From positions 248,001 through 312,000 of the forward strand of contig JAGNKU010000003.1 in the NCBI GenBank assembly GCA_017999985.1: a stretch of DNA of 64,000 nt, given 5' to 3'. Every line of letters starts with the position of its first letter. The stretch's first letter is position 1. The notes below the pieces were generated by a model, which did not search any database, had not been told where the DNA came from, and was given only the letters and a program-made list of their open reading frames with translations. The DNA is from Phycisphaerae bacterium. GTDB lineage: Bacteria > Planctomycetota > Phycisphaerae > UBA1845 > Fen-1342. Below are positions 7,724 to 16,674 of this stretch, one piece after another. The position numbers and the translations under genes were made by a program.

Positions 7724-9898
7724 GTGAAAGTTCCGGATGCCGAGATGAAGAAGCAGATCGAAACTCAGGCCGTGGAGCAGATTCAGGCCGTGGTGTGCAC
7801 CGAGCTGGCCTGCCAGGTCACTCGCTCGGACGGCGATAGCACCTGGGTCTTCCAGGCGAACGGCCCGGAGATCAGCTCGGCGACGCTCAAGCTGAGCGGG
7901 GAGCGCCTGGAACTCGTCGTCACACTGGCGAGTACGGCCGGTGTGACCAGGGCCGCGGCGGTCGAGCTGTGGCGTATTGTTGCCGGCTTGCAGACGGGCA
8001 CGGACCGGGCCGGCACGGTCTTCGGGCCGATCGAGGCGCGGAACGGCTGCTTCGAGCTGCCGGTGAAGCTGGAGCTGCATAATGCTCCGCTCGATCTGCC
8101 GCGTCTCACCAAGCTGCGGCAGGCGCTGCGCGCCGTCCGCGAGGCGGGGGCCGCGCTGCGGGCGCTGCCGGGTTTTGGCAATCCATCGCCGCAGGCGCAG
8201 ATCCCGCCGGAGCTGGCCGACTACCTCGTGCCGTTGGAAGCCCGCGCCTACCCGGACACCGGAACCGGCAGTTGTGCTGATGTCATCGGCCGGCGTTTGG
8301 GCGCGGGGCTGCCGCTGGCGCTGGTGGCGCCGCCGCTGCGCGTCCAGCTCGAGCTCGACCGGATCGTAGCGCGGACTCCCGCAGCACTCACCATGCCCAA
8401 GGGAGTCGTGCGTGTGGACGAATTGCCGCGGCTGCTGTGCGCCATGCGCCCATACGATCTCGTGCTGGCGATGCACAGTTCTCTGTTGCGGGCGTCCATG
8501 TCGGTATACGAAATGGGCCGCGACCTCGACGCGCTCTTTCACCAGCTCAGGGGCTTGGATGTGGGGCTCATTCTTCACGGGACCCGCGAGGAACTCGAGA
8601 GCGCGTTGGGCGTCGGCCAGGGCCGCACGTTCTCGCCGCTGTACCCGTTGCTGGAGACGCTCGCGCCGGCGGCGCCCGTCGATCTGGCGTGGTGCGCCCT
8701 CGGACGGCACGGCATCGCCCGACAGAACCGGGGTCCGGACCTCGGGGCCCTGCTCGTCGATGTGATCACCGCCGAGGCCGACGGCACTTTCGACGAGCGG
8801 TACGTGACGCCGCTCGCGGCGACGGCGGCGAAGCTCGGGCCGGGTCACGCGGAGCTCGCGGACCGCCTGCACGGGCAGATGTGCGATCTCACGGGCTCGC
8901 GCGACACTCTCGGGACCGTGGGTGACGGCTCGGCGACGCCGCGCCCGCCGTGGCTGCAGGAGCGGCTGCACGACCGGCTGCGGGGCAACGCGTTTGAGCA
9001 GTTCCTCAAGCGGGCGCTGGTGGGTCAGGACCGGGCGGTGGCGGAATTCGCGGCGCGCGTCTTTCAGGAGACGGTGAGCCGGCCGCCGACGGCGCCGCTG
9101 CGCGTGCTCCAGGCGGGGCCACCCGGGACTGGCAAGAGTCTTGGCGCCAAGTTGCTGGCCGAGTATCTCGACCTCGCGTACCACTACATCGACGCCGCGG
9201 GCTACAGCAGCTCACACTCCGTGATGGCGAGCCTCACGGGTGCGGCGCCGGGGCTGGTCTCGTCGTACCAGGACGGCACGCTGGCGCGGATTGCGCGGCG
9301 CCCCGCGGTGCTGGAAATCGCGGACCTGGATCACGCGCCGCCGGACGTGCGCCAGGCCCTGACGGACTGCTCGCTGCGGCTGCTGCAGGAGGGGACCTTG
9401 CAGGCCGGCTCAGGGGCCACGATCCGCAGCCTGAGCAGCGTGATCTTCATCTACACCTCCAACATCGCCTACGCCGACCAGGGCGGGCCGGTGCGGCAGT
9501 TCGGGTTCGGCCAGCGCGCGCCCAGCCCGGCGGAAGTCTGCGAGCGCGTCCGCGAGCGGATGATCCGCGAACTCGGCTACGCGTTCGTGAGTCGCGTGGG
9601 AGAGCCGATCGTGTATGTCGAGTTCACGCCGGAGTCGGCCGCCGCGCTGGCGCAGCGCGAGATCCGGCAACTGGTCGCGCGGACGACGCGTGCCGCCAGC
9701 GTGGAGGTTCCGGACGAGGCGGCGGCGCTGGTTGTGGAGAGCATGCCGAACTTTGCGGGTGGCGCGCGGCGGATCATGGACGAGGTTCACAAGTGGATTG
9801 TGCCGGCGCTGGGCGAATTGAACGACGAACGCGGGCAAGCGCTCGAAGTCGTGCGCGCCGGGCGCGCCCAGCTGATTGTGCGCAGGAAGGAAGGTTGA
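7724..9898 (+). CDS. ClpB-like AAA+ ATPase with degenerate Walker B and novel N-terminal half
   Basis: A 724-residue protein, first gene of a four-gene operon. The C-terminal ~300 residues align by eye with the D2 (AAA_2) module of ClpB/Hsp104: a QDRAVAEF entry segment, Walker A GPPGTGKS at 465-472, a pore-like segment GAAPGLVSSYQDG, sensor-1 TSN at 578-580, and a C-terminal GGARRIMDEV resembling the sensor-2 region. Where ClpB has the Walker B Asp-Glu, this protein reads VLEIAD (529-534), so the metal-binding Asp is lost. Residues ~1-430 match nothing I recognise; part may be a second, P-loop-less ATPase-like fold. It starts at GTG 7724 with AGGA 7 nt upstream; an ATG at 7745 has no ribosome site. 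It is not a canonical ClpB, which is larger and has two intact P-loops. Probable role: remodelling of a partner with the vWA protein. Confidence 0.8.
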   Translation: MKVPDAEMKKQIETQAVEQIQAVVCTELACQVTRSDGDSTWVFQANGPEISSATLKLSGERLELVVTLASTAGVTRAAAVELWRIVAGLQTGTDRAGTVFGPIEARNGCFELPVKLELHNAPLDLPRLTKLRQALRAVREAGAALRALPGFGNPSPQAQIPPELADYLVPLEARAYPDTGTGSCADVIGRRLGAGLPLALVAPPLRVQLELDRIVARTPAALTMPKGVVRVDELPRLLCAMRPYDLVLAMHSSLLRASMSVYEMGRDLDALFHQLRGLDVGLILHGTREELESALGVGQGRTFSPLYPLLETLAPAAPVDLAWCALGRHGIARQNRGPDLGALLVDVITAEADGTFDERYVTPLAATAAKLGPGHAELADRLHGQMCDLTGSRDTLGTVGDGSATPRPPWLQERLHDRLRGNAFEQFLKRALVGQDRAVAEFAARVFQETVSRPPTAPLRVLQAGPPGTGKSLGAKLLAEYLDLAYHYIDAAGYSSSHSVMASLTGAAPGLVSSYQDGTLARIARRPAVLEIADLDHAPPDVRQALTDCSLRLLQEGTLQAGSGATIRSLSSVIFIYTSNIAYADQGGPVRQFGFGQRAPSPAEVCERVRERMIRELGYAFVSRVGEPIVYVEFTPESAAALAQREIRQLVARTTRAASVEVPDEAAALVVESMPNFAGGARRIMDEVHKWIVPALGELNDERGQALEVVRAGRAQLIVRRKEG

Positions 9899-9901
9899 GC
9901 G

Positions 9902-10885
9902 ATGCGTCCCATCGTGAGTGTCACTGACATTGCCAGGGCGTCGAGCGGCTCGCTGGTCAAGCTGGGCGGGCGCCGGGCGTACTATTGCGAGTACGACACC
10001 CTGGTCTCGGTCGTGGATGCGATCCAGAACCGCACCCCCGTGCACATCAGCTCGGAATCCGGCTCGGGCAAGACCCACCTGCTCAACGCGCTGCTGTTCG
10101 AGGAGCACGGCGCCAACTTCACCGCGGTCGTGCGCGGGCTGCGGCAACGTCCGTGGCCCGGGCTCAAGTGCTTCCGGATCTTCGCCAGTGAGCACGAGCT
10201 GCCCCGCGACCTGTGGTACAAGACCGAGGTGCGCAGTTTCACCACGATCGAGGTGGCCCAATCGATCCTGGCGATTCTCGCGGAGGCCGAGCAGCAACCC
10301 GACACGCTGTTCGTGATCTGGATCGTCGAGGCGGGGCGCGGAGTCTCGGACAAGATCCAGGGCGCCTGGCTCGAAGTCATCGGTCAACACCCGATCCGTG
10401 AGCCGCGCGGCCGCGAATTCGAGCTCGATAACCTGACGTTCGTGACCGACTCGAACCACGTGGCGAACCAGGCCGGGCAGTTCGCGATCTGGGACTTGGA
10501 CCATGCGTACGGCCGGCGCTTTCTGCGCCGCATTCACCTGCGGCCGCTGTTGCCCGAACAGGAAGCGGCCATCCTGCGGGAGCTGGCGCCGCAGGCCAAG
10601 GACCGGCACATCGAGCAGGTCGTGAATCTGGCCGCTGCCGTCCGGCACCGGCAGCGTGAGGGCGCGCTGGCCAGCATTCTGCCCCCGACTCTGGATCTCG
10701 AGCTCGATCTGCTCGGGTGCCTGCAGCGGCTGAACAAGGTCAATTCGCGGCGACTCGTCTTCGACACTCTGCTGGGACACTGCTCAGACCAGGACCTGGA
10801 TGACGCGGAGAGCGTTTACGCGCAGGTGTTCGGCGTCAAAGTCACCAGTTCCACGCCCGCCGGGGAAGCCGTGGGCATTCTGTGA
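9902..10885 (+). CDS. MoxR-like AAA+ ATPase with degenerate Walker B
   Basis: A 327-residue single-module AAA+ protein, 3 bp after the ClpB-like gene, with AAGGAAGG before its ATG. Visible elements are Walker A ESGSGKT at 52-58, the Walker B position VIWIVEA at 138-144 where the expected Asp-Glu reads Val-Glu, a sensor-1-like VTDSN segment near 180, and YGRRFLRRIHLRPL resembling the DRF region that supplies the arginine finger in MoxR/RavA proteins. The order and length fit the MoxR group, whose members work with vWA proteins (RavA-ViaA, CbbQ-CbbO) as chaperones or activators. Loss of the Walker B Asp is shared with its upstream neighbour. It may form a mixed ring or bind nucleotide without fast hydrolysis. 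The MoxR placement is likely but not certain. Confidence 0.78.
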   Translation: MRPIVSVTDIARASSGSLVKLGGRRAYYCEYDTLVSVVDAIQNRTPVHISSESGSGKTHLLNALLFEEHGANFTAVVRGLRQRPWPGLKCFRIFASEHELPRDLWYKTEVRSFTTIEVAQSILAILAEAEQQPDTLFVIWIVEAGRGVSDKIQGAWLEVIGQHPIREPRGREFELDNLTFVTDSNHVANQAGQFAIWDLDHAYGRRFLRRIHLRPLLPEQEAAILRELAPQAKDRHIEQVVNLAAAVRHRQREGALASILPPTLDLELDLLGCLQRLNKVNSRRLVFDTLLGHCSDQDLDDAESVYAQVFGVKVTSSTPAGEAVGIL

Positions 10886-10897
10886 GGAGCGACCGTC

Positions 10898-12979
10898 GTG
10901 GCGAAGTTCGACTCCGCTGACAACGAAGGGTTCAGCCGGTGGGACTACGACGACCGGGAACCGTTTCTCCGACCCTGGCGCAAAATCTCGATCGCGGATG
11001 CGCGGCGCTGCACGGCGTCCTGGAAGAAACGCGTGGATGCGGAAGAAATGCTGGACAATCAGATCCATGAGGCCCAGCTCCTGGCCGCGAGCTGCGCGCT
11101 CGGTCGTCCGGCCCAGGCGGCGGACCTGAAAGCCAAGCCACAGAAAGGGCCGCTCTACACGCAGTATCCGGGCTATCCCGCCGCCCGCGCCTGCATCGGA
11201 CACACGGCCATTGCCGAGACGCTGGCGCAACTGCAGGCCGGCGCGCTGCCGCCGGTGGATTCAGCCACGCTCGGCCCGAGAGCGGCCCGGGTCGACCCGA
11301 CGGCCCTCGCGCGTACGGCTCAGTATGTGCAGGAGCAGGTCGGCTACCGGCAGGTGCTCGACCATCTGACACATTTCCGAAACCTGACCGCGGCCGAATC
11401 GTACCGCCTGTTTGCCTGCGCCATGAACGACTTCAGCTTTCCCCTGCTGCGCGACGTCATCTGCGCGGCGGTCAATCTCGGTGAGTGCCTCGCCGGGTGG
11501 GTGAGCCGTCCCGCCGTGCGGGCGCAACTGCACCCCCTGACCGTCCGGGTCTTTGACGCCCTGACGCCGGTGGTCGCCGAATACACGGCCGCGCTCAACC
11601 ATTGTGAAGCCCACGAACTTCCCGCCCGCGGCGCGGCGCTCCAACGGGCCCTGCTCACGGCGTTGCTGCCGCTGCTGCCGCCGCCCGCAGCACCGACCGA
11701 CGAAAAGCACCCGGCTACGGCGGCGCCCCAGGATGTGAACCGGGTTCCGCTGGCACGGGAGGGCCGGCCGCTGCAAATTTCCGCGGCGGACCCGCTGCGC
11801 GGGCTCGATGAGCTTGGCCCGCCGCTGATCGATCAGCCTGCGAATCCCCTGGCACTGCTCTGTGCGCGTGCGGGCGGGGAGGCGGTACTCCCGTCCGGGG
11901 TCGACGCCGGCCACTCCGATCTCCAGATGCTGCTGCAGGCTTTGGGCCAGTCGTTGTCCGCGGCGACGCAGGATGACGCCTGGGGGACGCCGCGCACGGA
12001 CGCGGTCAGCCGGACCATTCAAACCAGCCTGTTCAGGCCGGGGGTGATGGAGGACAAGCTGGCGACGGAGAAGCACCGCGTGAAGCTGTTCGGCACCAAC
12101 CGCGAGGAGCTGATTGCCGAGGAGATTCTGCCGCGCGCCCGGGATGCCGCGATTGTGGACCGCGTCCGGCGGGGCGCCGCGCCGATCGAACGCAAGCTGC
12201 GCCGCTTCCAATGGTTCGGGAATCGCAAGGAGCTTGCCGTCGACCGGCACCACAGCCAGGGCAGTCTGGACGCCCGGCGGCTCCATCGAATCGGCACTTC
12301 CGCGCTGCTGTACCGTCAGTGGCACGAGCACGTGGTCACCGACTATCACGGTGAGCCGCTGGTCGTGCTGGCCATGGATGGCAGCAGCTCGAATACCGTC
12401 CATACGAGCTTTGCCGGGCAGATCGTGACGGCGGCGTTCCTGAAGATCGCGCGGCTGGCGCGCATCCGCGTCTTGGCGGCCGAGTACTCGTCAGGGTCCG
12501 GGGGGGCCCTGGTGCGCTGGCTGCATCATCCGCGCAAGACGGCGGGCGCACGCGGTGAGGACGCGCTGGAGGTGATCGCCAGCCTCCCGCTCGGCGGACA
12601 GGGCTGCAATCACGATGTGGGGAGCATTTCCTACATCATCCGGGTAGCGCTGCCGCTGCTGGCGCCCGGCCAGGTCGTCTACGTCGTCAACATTACGGAT
12701 GGTCAATACAACAGCCCGCTGCCCGAAGTCCGCGCGATGATCCGGGCACTGCGCGAGCAACTCCGGCTGGTCTACACGGTGGTCGTGCTGGGCGAGCACG
12801 TCGTGGACCTCCCGGAAGCCCACCACGTGGTTCACGTGCCCGCGGCCGAGTTGCAGGACGCACACGCGATCGCGGAACGGATCGGGATACACGTGCACGG
12901 CCTCGTACAGAACATGCGCACGAAAGGAAAACGCGGCCATGTGGCGCAAAGACTCCGACGACGAGCCCCGGTGGGATGA
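10898..12979 (+). CDS. vWA-domain protein (CoxE/ViaA-type partner of the AAA+ pair)
   Basis: A 693-residue protein with a GTG start at 10898 preceded by GAGGAG. Residues ~1-480 are mostly helical and unrecognised. Residues ~485-690 form a von Willebrand A domain: the metal-binding site (MIDAS) motif MDGSSS with Asp494, a central AAEYSSG segment, and VNITDGQYN supplying the later MIDAS aspartate. This arrangement of a long N-terminus and a C-terminal vWA domain resembles CoxE, ViaA and CbbO, which pair with MoxR ATPases. There is no signal peptide or membrane segment, so it should be cytoplasmic. The gene follows the two AAA+ genes by 12 bp and overlaps the next gene by 41 bp, indicating coupled expression and probably one complex. 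Confidence 0.82.
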   Translation: MAKFDSADNEGFSRWDYDDREPFLRPWRKISIADARRCTASWKKRVDAEEMLDNQIHEAQLLAASCALGRPAQAADLKAKPQKGPLYTQYPGYPAARACIGHTAIAETLAQLQAGALPPVDSATLGPRAARVDPTALARTAQYVQEQVGYRQVLDHLTHFRNLTAAESYRLFACAMNDFSFPLLRDVICAAVNLGECLAGWVSRPAVRAQLHPLTVRVFDALTPVVAEYTAALNHCEAHELPARGAALQRALLTALLPLLPPPAAPTDEKHPATAAPQDVNRVPLAREGRPLQISAADPLRGLDELGPPLIDQPANPLALLCARAGGEAVLPSGVDAGHSDLQMLLQALGQSLSAATQDDAWGTPRTDAVSRTIQTSLFRPGVMEDKLATEKHRVKLFGTNREELIAEEILPRARDAAIVDRVRRGAAPIERKLRRFQWFGNRKELAVDRHHSQGSLDARRLHRIGTSALLYRQWHEHVVTDYHGEPLVVLAMDGSSSNTVHTSFAGQIVTAAFLKIARLARIRVLAAEYSSGSGGALVRWLHHPRKTAGARGEDALEVIASLPLGGQGCNHDVGSISYIIRVALPLLAPGQVVYVVNITDGQYNSPLPEVRAMIRALREQLRLVYTVVVLGEHVVDLPEAHHVVHVPAAELQDAHAIAERIGIHVHGLVQNMRTKGKRGHVAQRLRRRAPVG

Positions 12980-14021
12980 TACTTACTGGAGCAGGCGCCG
13001 CCGTCGCAGCCAGTCCGAGCTGCTGGCGCTGCTGGCCCCGCTGATCCGCCAGCTCGAGCGCGTCGATGGACTGACAGCCCGGTTCAGAAGCGGCGCGGCG
13101 TGTGTCGCGGACCTGGGGCGGCTGAATGACCTCCTGGCGCAGGAGTTCACGCTGCTCGAGGACGGGCGTCCGCGCAAGGTGTCGCTGGTCAAACCGGCGG
13201 AGCTGCGCGACGCGTTGCACTGGATCAGCACGGATCTCCACCTGGAGATCCACCAGTACAAGGACCTGTTGCCCTGCTACTTGCTCGGCCGCGTGCGCCG
13301 GCACTGGAGCGCCGATCACCTGCTGGATGAAATGTACGTGTCGCCGCGCAATGATTTCTTCCTCGATGCCTGCTTCGTGACGCTCAAGCAGGGCGGCCAT
13401 CCGCAGGTGGCGCTGCGGCTGTCCGGGCTGCGGGCCCGGACGCTGGCGCTGCTCGGCGCGGACGGCGGCGGACGTGACCCCGAAGCCGACTGCGACGAGG
13501 TGCTCGAGGCGGTTGGTAACCTCGTGTTCAACGCGGCCTGGTACGAGGACCAGCGTCTGGCACTGCGGGTCGCGGAGGTTTTTTCGCTCGGCCATTTCCG
13601 GTCGACGCTGGAACTGGTCGCCTACACGCTGGGGGCCGATCTGCATCGTGTCGCCGCGGACCTGGGTACCGCTCCGGCGCTGACCGCGCGCTTTTTCGAC
13701 GAGGTCTACGAGAATGCGTATCTGTCGCGGGTGCTCGCGCACCTCCGCGCGCGAAACGTACCCGACCTCAGCCGCCTGGAGGACGTTGCGCGCGCCGAGT
13801 TCGAACGGCTGAACGCGCTCTTCGGCGTGTTCCTGGGCACGCGAAACGCCATCCGGGACCTGGAGCGCGTGCCGCTGTATCACTGCGTCCTGGGCTTCTA
13901 CTTCAACCTGCCCGAGGTGGCGAGCCCGGCGTACTGGACGCCCGCGTGCCGGCGGGCGGTGGCACGCGTCGAGGCGGGCGCCGCGCAGTGCGCGGAGCGC
14001 ATCGTCCAGGTCTTCGAATGA
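12939..14021 (+). CDS. Unknown protein, last gene of the AAA+/vWA operon
   Basis: A 360-residue protein I do not recognise. It starts at ATG 12939, inside the last 41 bases of the vWA gene, with AAAGGAA about 9 nt upstream. It has a basic, arginine-rich N-terminus (residues 15-25) and then long amphipathic helical stretches rich in Leu, Ala, Arg and Glu. No enzyme motif, signal peptide or membrane segment is visible. Overlapping coding and the co-directional operon make it the likely fourth subunit or the client of the AAA+/vWA machine. It ends 7 bp before the stop of the convergent winged-helix gene. Confidence 0.75.
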   Translation: MWRKDSDDEPRWDDTYWSRRRRRSQSELLALLAPLIRQLERVDGLTARFRSGAACVADLGRLNDLLAQEFTLLEDGRPRKVSLVKPAELRDALHWISTDLHLEIHQYKDLLPCYLLGRVRRHWSADHLLDEMYVSPRNDFFLDACFVTLKQGGHPQVALRLSGLRARTLALLGADGGGRDPEADCDEVLEAVGNLVFNAAWYEDQRLALRVAEVFSLGHFRSTLELVAYTLGADLHRVAADLGTAPALTARFFDEVYENAYLSRVLAHLRARNVPDLSRLEDVARAEFERLNALFGVFLGTRNAIRDLERVPLYHCVLGFYFNLPEVASPAYWTPACRRAVARVEAGAAQCAERIVQVFE

Positions 14022-14028
14022 GACGGCG

Positions 14029-14670
14029 TCACGCGGGCTCGTCGCCGTCAATGATCCGGCCCATGGATGTCAGCGCGAAGCGCGCCACTTGCTCCCGTCT
14101 GTCGGTCTGGACCAGGTACTTATTACTGTCGCCCCGCACCAGCGCGCGCCGGAGGCGGCAGATGTTGTTGCTCAGGACATGGATGGACGGCCGTCTGCCG
14201 GTGCGTGCCTGGATCGACCAGGCGAGTTCTTCGTATGGTTTCCACGGCACCAGCCCGTCGCTGGTCGTGGCTGCCCCCGGGTTGGCGGCGAGGGCGCGCA
14301 GCGTCTCCGCCACGGCGCGTCCGACGGTGAACTCGGGGAACTTGCCGATCGTCACGGCCACCCTGCGCTTGCCGAGGGCGCGCAGGACAATGCAATCGAC
14401 GCCGAGGCGTGCGTGGTTCTGCGCGGCTTGTTCGGCCTCCGTCGGCACGTGCGGCGCCGACGGGTCCGCGGCGGGGCAATGCTCCACTGCGGGGACCGCC
14501 GGCGTTTCCGTGATCTGGTATTGCAGGGTGCTCAGGAATTCGTCGATCGTATCGATGCACTCCACGGAACGCTTGAGTTGCCGCTGGTCGACGGGCGTGA
14601 TGACGCAGGTACGGTGTTTGGCGGCTGGGGCTGATGGACGACGTGGGCTGCGGTGTCGGTTCGCTTCCAT
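14029..14670 (-). CDS. Winged-helix (OmpR/SARP-type) DNA-binding protein
   Basis: A 213-residue predicted transcription factor, convergent with the AAA+/vWA operon. The C-terminal ~100 residues have the look of a Trans_reg_C winged helix: LVPWKPYEELAWSI, then SIHVLSNNICRLRRAL as the recognition-helix region, then the wing NKYLVQTDR. The N-terminal half (about 1-100) is basic, then Pro/Ala-rich, with no receiver domain or phospho-acceptor pattern that I can see. The start at 14670 is preferred because GAGG lies about 8 nt upstream; the longer frame to 14793 lacks coding character. It may regulate the neighbouring operons from the divergent region 14671-15406. Confidence 0.68.
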   Translation of the reverse strand: MEANRHRSPRRPSAPAAKHRTCVITPVDQRQLKRSVECIDTIDEFLSTLQYQITETPAVPAVEHCPAADPSAPHVPTEAEQAAQNHARLGVDCIVLRALGKRRVAVTIGKFPEFTVGRAVAETLRALAANPGAATTSDGLVPWKPYEELAWSIQARTGRRPSIHVLSNNICRLRRALVRGDSNKYLVQTDRREQVARFALTSMGRIIDGDEPA

Positions 14671-15406
14671 GTGTTCGACCTCGCGCTCAGGGAGGGGACC
14701 TGGTTCCGGTCGGCGCTGGCATCCGACGTGGAAGCCCAGCGCCACGCGTGCGTCGGGAACGTGGACCTGCCGTCGGAGGAGTGCGCTGGGCAACGCTTGA
14801 CGCGCGTGCTCCGCCGGTGTAAGCGGGCTGACTGCGTACCCTGCTTCTCCCGGTGGCGTGAGTGCAACGGACTGGCGTGCATGCTTCCCTGCTCCTGTAC
14901 GCGGCCGGCGCTGCCACCGCGGGCGCCGCGCCGGTGGCGCGGCCGCTGGGTTACCGGGTCATTCGCCGGGCGCTGCGTGGCCGAATTGTGCTAAAGTGTG
15001 CAAAAATAACTGTAACTCTCACAGACAGTGTTTCCGGTCGCGGTGGCACTCCCGGCTAGTTTCAGCATAGAGCTTAACGGCGACCAGGGGGGCTTGTCAA
15101 GATGGAGTCTTGTAACCGTCTGTCAAATAAGATATTACAGCACAGTTTTGCGCGGCGCGCGTCCCGCTGTCTGGGTGGCCACTGCAGTTTCCCGCCGCCA
15201 GCCTAGAGGTGTGCCCGCGGCAACACGGAATGGTCGGTTTTGCCTCAAAGTGTGGTGACCAATCGACCCATGTTGACGTTTCTGTATCAAATGGTATGAT
15301 GGTTAACATCCGGGCCCAGGGCGGCCTGGTCCCGCTGGGCCGCGGATCAGCCGCGTCTGGCCGGATGCCGGCGGCCGCCGGATGTTCCGGAAAGGAGGCG
15401 CAACTC
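14671..15406. promoter_or_regulatory. Long divergent control region with AT-rich islands and TGTAA half-sites
   Basis: A 736-bp gap between the winged-helix gene (minus) and the SorC-type gene (plus); no gene is visible. It contains AT-rich islands at about 14988-15025 and 15105-15150 in otherwise GC-rich DNA. Three related half-sites occur: TGTAAC at 15011-15016 and 15111-15116 on the plus strand, and TTACAG at 15135-15140 in the opposite sense. The outer pair TGTAA...TTACA around 15111-15139 makes a spaced inverted repeat. These are candidate operators for the winged-helix or SorC regulator. Confidence 0.45.
15273..15300 (+). promoter_or_regulatory. Sigma70-type promoter of the SorC-PRPP genes
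   Basis: TTGACG (15273-15278) and TATGAT (15295-15300) are separated by 16 bp, close to the housekeeping consensus, and face the SorC-type gene whose ATG lies about 107 bp further on. It lies downstream of the TGTAA half-sites. Confidence 0.6.
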
Positions 15407-16573
15407 ATGGCGCGAAAACGCAGGACGGCGACGAAGGGGGGCGATGAGTCGATCCGGCCACCGCCGCCGCGGCGCGGACGCAAGCGCGCGGAGCGCCATC
15501 CCGGCGGCCTTACCGAGACGGAACTCATGTCTCTGGTCTGCGGCTACTTCTCACAGGGGTACACCGCGTCGGACATCAAGCGCCTGCTCGCCGAGCGGGA
15601 CGGCATCATGGTCAACCGCGAGGTGCCGCATCAGCTCTTCAACAAGGCCGCCGCGCGCGGTTGGATTCAGTTCACGCCGCCGCGCGAGCATGTGCTTGGC
15701 GAGGCGCTGGCGGCGAAGTACGCCTGGCTGCAGGACCTGCGGGTGGTGGAGAGTCCGCTGGTCCCGGACGTGGCCCGCGTCGGCGCCAAGGCGCTTTACC
15801 AGTTGCTGCAGCAGAAATTTGCCGGCCAGGAGGTGCACCTCGGCTTTTCTGGCGGACACTGCATGCGTGATCTGGCCAGAGCCCTCGCCAGCTTGCTGCA
15901 CGCGCCGACGCCAGATCTACCTCGGCGGATCGTCTTTCACGCGCTGGTGGCGGGCTTTGACATCGAGGACCCGACGACGGATCCAAACACGTTCTTCGCC
16001 TATCTCGTGAAGGATGCGGCGATGATGGTGGAGACGGGTTTCGTCGGTCTGCGGACACCACCGGTGGTCACGCGTGCCCAGTTCGACCAGCTGCGCACGC
16101 TGGAGGGCGTGAGCGAGTCGTTCGATCGCGCGCGGCAAGTGTCGGTCATCGTGACGTCGGCGCGCGACTGGCGCGACGCGCACAGCACGCTGCCCAAGTG
16201 GGTACGGGGCTCAACCGCCGACATCAGGAAACTGGAACAGTCGGGAGTGGTGGGTGACATCTTGTGGCGACCGCTGACGATGACGGGGCCGGCCGAGTGC
16301 GACACGGAGCGGCGCGCCATGACCATCATGGAACTGGCCGACCTGAGCCGGTTTGTCCGGGACGGCAAAGAAGTCCTGCTGGTGGTGGGGCCGTGCGCCG
16401 AACCGAAGTGCATGGCGCCCCAGAGCCGGATTGTGCGGGCGGTTCTGAACCAGGACCCGCGGCTGATCACGCGCCTGGTGGTTGACAGCCGCTGCGCGCG
16501 CGAACTGCTCGACGGCAGTCCGCAGTCCGCGCTGGGATGGTCCGGGCACCACCCGCGCGGCCACGCGAACTGA
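15407..16573 (+). CDS. SorC/DeoR-type sugar-phosphate-responsive regulator
   Basis: A 388-residue protein. The N-terminus is a basic, Arg/Pro-rich tail (1-40), followed by a helix-turn-helix region (about 45-95; ELMSLVCGYFSQGYTASDIK and following). The rest resembles the SorC sugar-binding domain with its Rossmann-like VHLGFSGGHCMRDLARAL segment near 145. SorC regulators respond to phosphorylated sugars such as ribose-, deoxyribose- or fructose-phosphates. The ATG at 15407 has AAAGGAGG 8 nt upstream; the open frame extends 198 bp further but with non-coding composition. The next gene, about 100 bp downstream, is a PRPP-synthetase paralogue, so the effector could be ribose 5-phosphate or PRPP. 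The family call is moderate because the ligand-binding domain is divergent. Confidence 0.7.
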   Translation: MARKRRTATKGGDESIRPPPPRRGRKRAERHPGGLTETELMSLVCGYFSQGYTASDIKRLLAERDGIMVNREVPHQLFNKAAARGWIQFTPPREHVLGEALAAKYAWLQDLRVVESPLVPDVARVGAKALYQLLQQKFAGQEVHLGFSGGHCMRDLARALASLLHAPTPDLPRRIVFHALVAGFDIEDPTTDPNTFFAYLVKDAAMMVETGFVGLRTPPVVTRAQFDQLRTLEGVSESFDRARQVSVIVTSARDWRDAHSTLPKWVRGSTADIRKLEQSGVVGDILWRPLTMTGPAECDTERRAMTIMELADLSRFVRDGKEVLLVVGPCAEPKCMAPQSRIVRAVLNQDPRLITRLVVDSRCARELLDGSPQSALGWSGHHPRGHAN

Positions 16574-16674
16574 CCGGTGCGGCCATCCGCTGAGGCGGCG
16601 GTGCGGTGCGTGCCGTGGCCGCAGGAGGCGCGTTTTCGGTCCTACGTATCGTGCCCGAGGAAGTGAGCAACAGC

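Noticed and set aside
7391-9184. 597-codon minus-strand open frame opposite the ClpB-like gene
   Set aside because: The translation is Arg/Gln/His-rich and has no motifs; the plus frame holds Walker A and sensor segments.
7724-9898. Calling the first operon gene a true ClpB chaperone
   Set aside because: It has only one P-loop, an altered Walker B, a shorter length and a different N-terminal half, so only the C-terminal module is ClpB-like.
16606-16674. Longer start of the PRPP-synthetase paralogue
   Set aside because: Similarity to PRPP synthetases begins at residue 5-6 after ATG 16675; the upstream codons add no family sequence.
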